Shown: piece by piece, positions 5,632 to 6,744 of the stretch
Layout of the letters: each line of letters begins with the position of its first letter
Numbering within the stretch: position 1 is the first letter of the stretch
Source: Planctomycetaceae bacterium
GTDB lineage: Bacteria > Planctomycetota > Planctomycetia > Pirellulales > Pirellulaceae
Assembly (NCBI GenBank): GCA_002702965.1
Contig: PADE01000080.1
Span: 1-6,744, forward strand
DNA: 6,744 nt
Direction: 5' to 3'
The notes under the pieces: model-generated
Seen by the model: only the letters and a program-made list of their open reading frames with translations
Databases searched by the model: none
What the model was told of the DNA's origin: nothing
Position numbers and translations under genes: made by a program

Positions 5632-6744
5632 TTATGAAGTTTGGCGCTTGATTTCCTCAAGCGCGACGGCGCGATGTTCCTCTGCGGAAAGATAGCATGC
5701 GTCGACCAATGCCATCGTATCGAGGTTCTCGCGTCCGCTAATTGCCGGTTCGGTGTCGGTTTCCAGTGCACATAGCAACTGTGCCATCGTGCCTACAAAC
5801 GCATCGGGAAACCAACACTCGGGCCAGCGGGGTCGGAACCACTTTCCGGATCGGTGGTTGGTCGTGAAGTCGATCGTGCTCGGCGTCGGCTCGGGATAAC
5901 TGGGCCAACCGATCGAGCCGCGAGCCAAGCCCTCGGTCCCCTCGACACGCCAGCGAATGTAGATGTCGGATTCAGCCCCTTCGCGGGCAGGCCCGGTCCA
6001 GACATCATCCCACGCCGCGGCGCGGAGTCCGTTCTCGTATTCCAGAATGTAGAGACAGATGCCATCACGGTGTGAGAACTGCTGGGCGGTGCGCGGATCG
6101 GGGCGAAAACTGGCGAATACGCGTAGCGGGTTGCCGAACAAGAATCGGAACGCATCCAGATGATGAATTGACAAGATACGCAACGTGACCCACCCCAGTC
6201 GCTGCTGCCAATCCATCCAGTGTGGAATGGCACGCATGTCGAGCGTCGCCATGATCGGTTCGCCGAGTAAGCCGCGGTCGAGAAGGTCCTTGCAAGCGCG
6301 GATGGAATGGTCGTAACGCATATTTTGGTTGACGGCCAGTTTGATACCTGCTCGCTGACAAGCCTCGACGATCTCCCGAGCTTGGGCGTAGTCCATTCCG
6401 AGTGGCTTTTGAGCGAGTACACCGTGAATGTGATCACTGTGTTTCACCACTTCTTGGATGATGTTCCATTGCTGGTCTGGCGGGACAGCAATGTCGACCA
6501 CTTCAATCTCAGTGTCGTTCAAGAGTCCCTCAAGCGTCTCATAGACGGTGGGAATTGCGTGACGCTGTGCCACTTGTCGCGCCTTTTCGGGTGTCCGTGA
6601 GACGATCGCTACCGGATTCAAGCCAGCTTGGCGATACGCGACGAGGTGGCAGTCGGACATGATGAACCCCGCACCGATACAGCCAATGGCAACGTCTTTG
6701 TTCTCGGGGAGCCGGGCTAGGTAATCCAAATCACGGGGAAAGCT
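5632..6744 (-). CDS. Gfo/Idh/MocA-family oxidoreductase (5' end probably beyond window)
   Basis: This is a probable NAD(P)-dependent sugar or cyclitol dehydrogenase, acting in the cytoplasm unless an export signal lies outside the window. Numbering from a TTG at 6729 gives 365 residues. The Rossmann start is VAIGCIGAGFIMSDCHLVAYRQAG (13-36, with GAGFIM at 19-24), followed by VAIVSRTPEKA (second strand) and VVDIAVPPDQQ. The usual EKP motif reads QKP (107-109, in VLAQKPLGMD). NQNMRYD (134-140) and SIHHLDAFRFLFGNP (187-201) are the substrate-site segments of the second domain; His189 or His190 is the likely catalytic residue. The C-terminus (ENLDTMALVDACYLSAEE) is typical. The TTG has no ribosome binding site, and the frame stays open to the right edge (SFPRD before it), so the real start likely lies outside. 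The substrate is unknown. Spacing to the vWA gene is 207 bp, and a strong hairpin follows the stop codon, suggesting separate transcripts. Confidence 0.9.
   Translation of the reverse strand, partial: SFPRDLDYLARLPENKDVAIGCIGAGFIMSDCHLVAYRQAGLNPVAIVSRTPEKARQVAQRHAIPTVYETLEGLLNDTEIEVVDIAVPPDQQWNIIQEVVKHSDHIHGVLAQKPLGMDYAQAREIVEACQRAGIKLAVNQNMRYDHSIRACKDLLDRGLLGEPIMATLDMRAIPHWMDWQQRLGWVTLRILSIHHLDAFRFLFGNPLRVFASFRPDPRTAQQFSHRDGICLYILEYENGLRAAAWDDVWTGPAREGAESDIYIRWRVEGTEGLARGSIGWPSYPEPTPSTIDFTTNHRSGKWFRPRWPECWFPDAFVGTMAQLLCALETDTEPAISGRENLDTMALVDACYLSAEEHRAVALEEIKRQTS

Noticed and set aside
5793..6437. 214-aa minus-strand open frame
   Set aside because: It is an out-of-frame shadow within the oxidoreductase, which has the Rossmann and QKP motifs in the other frame.

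Overview
The window looks like an ordinary stretch of chromosome from a planctomycete, probably of the Pirellulaceae/Rhodopirellula type. No rRNA or marker search could be run, so this rests on protein character: an HflX whose C-terminus has the style I associate with planctomycetes, a small ribbon-helix-helix protein of planctomycete type, a single-membrane-span TadE/G-like von Willebrand A protein, and a Gfo/Idh/MocA oxidoreductase with QKP in place of EKP. Base composition is moderately GC-rich.

Layout, left to right. (1) Positions 1-1370, minus strand: most of hflX, a ribosome-associated GTPase, running off the left edge. Its visible C-terminal tail is a five-residue tandem repeat coded by a 15-bp minisatellite. 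(2) Positions 1509-2099, minus strand: a flavin reductase-like FMN-binding protein. (3) Positions 2100-2542: a 443-bp divergent intergenic region with hairpins and a cluster of interleaved dyads but no credible gene. (4) Positions 2543-3055, plus strand: a 170-residue protein ending in a HicB/Arc-like ribbon-helix-helix domain. (5) Positions 3131-3501, minus strand: the RNase P RNA gene rnpB, convergent with the previous gene. (6) Positions 3697-5424, minus strand: a 575-residue secreted or membrane-anchored protein with a TadE/G-like N-terminus and a vWA domain split by a large insertion. (7) Positions 5632-6744, minus strand: a Gfo/Idh/MocA-family oxidoreductase open to the right edge, followed by a long hairpin directly after its stop codon.

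The genes do not form an evident single pathway. They are a mix of housekeeping functions (rnpB, hflX), redox enzymes, a surface or pilus-like protein and a probable DNA-binding regulator. Apart from the plus-strand ribbon-helix-helix gene, everything reads leftward. No mobile element, CRISPR array, tRNA or prophage signal was seen. I found no convincing undescribed multi-gene system. The points most worth a second look are the repeat tail of HflX, the dyad cluster upstream of the ribbon-helix-helix gene, the apparent lack of the tRNA-CCA-binding GGU in the RNase P RNA, and the large insertion within the vWA domain.
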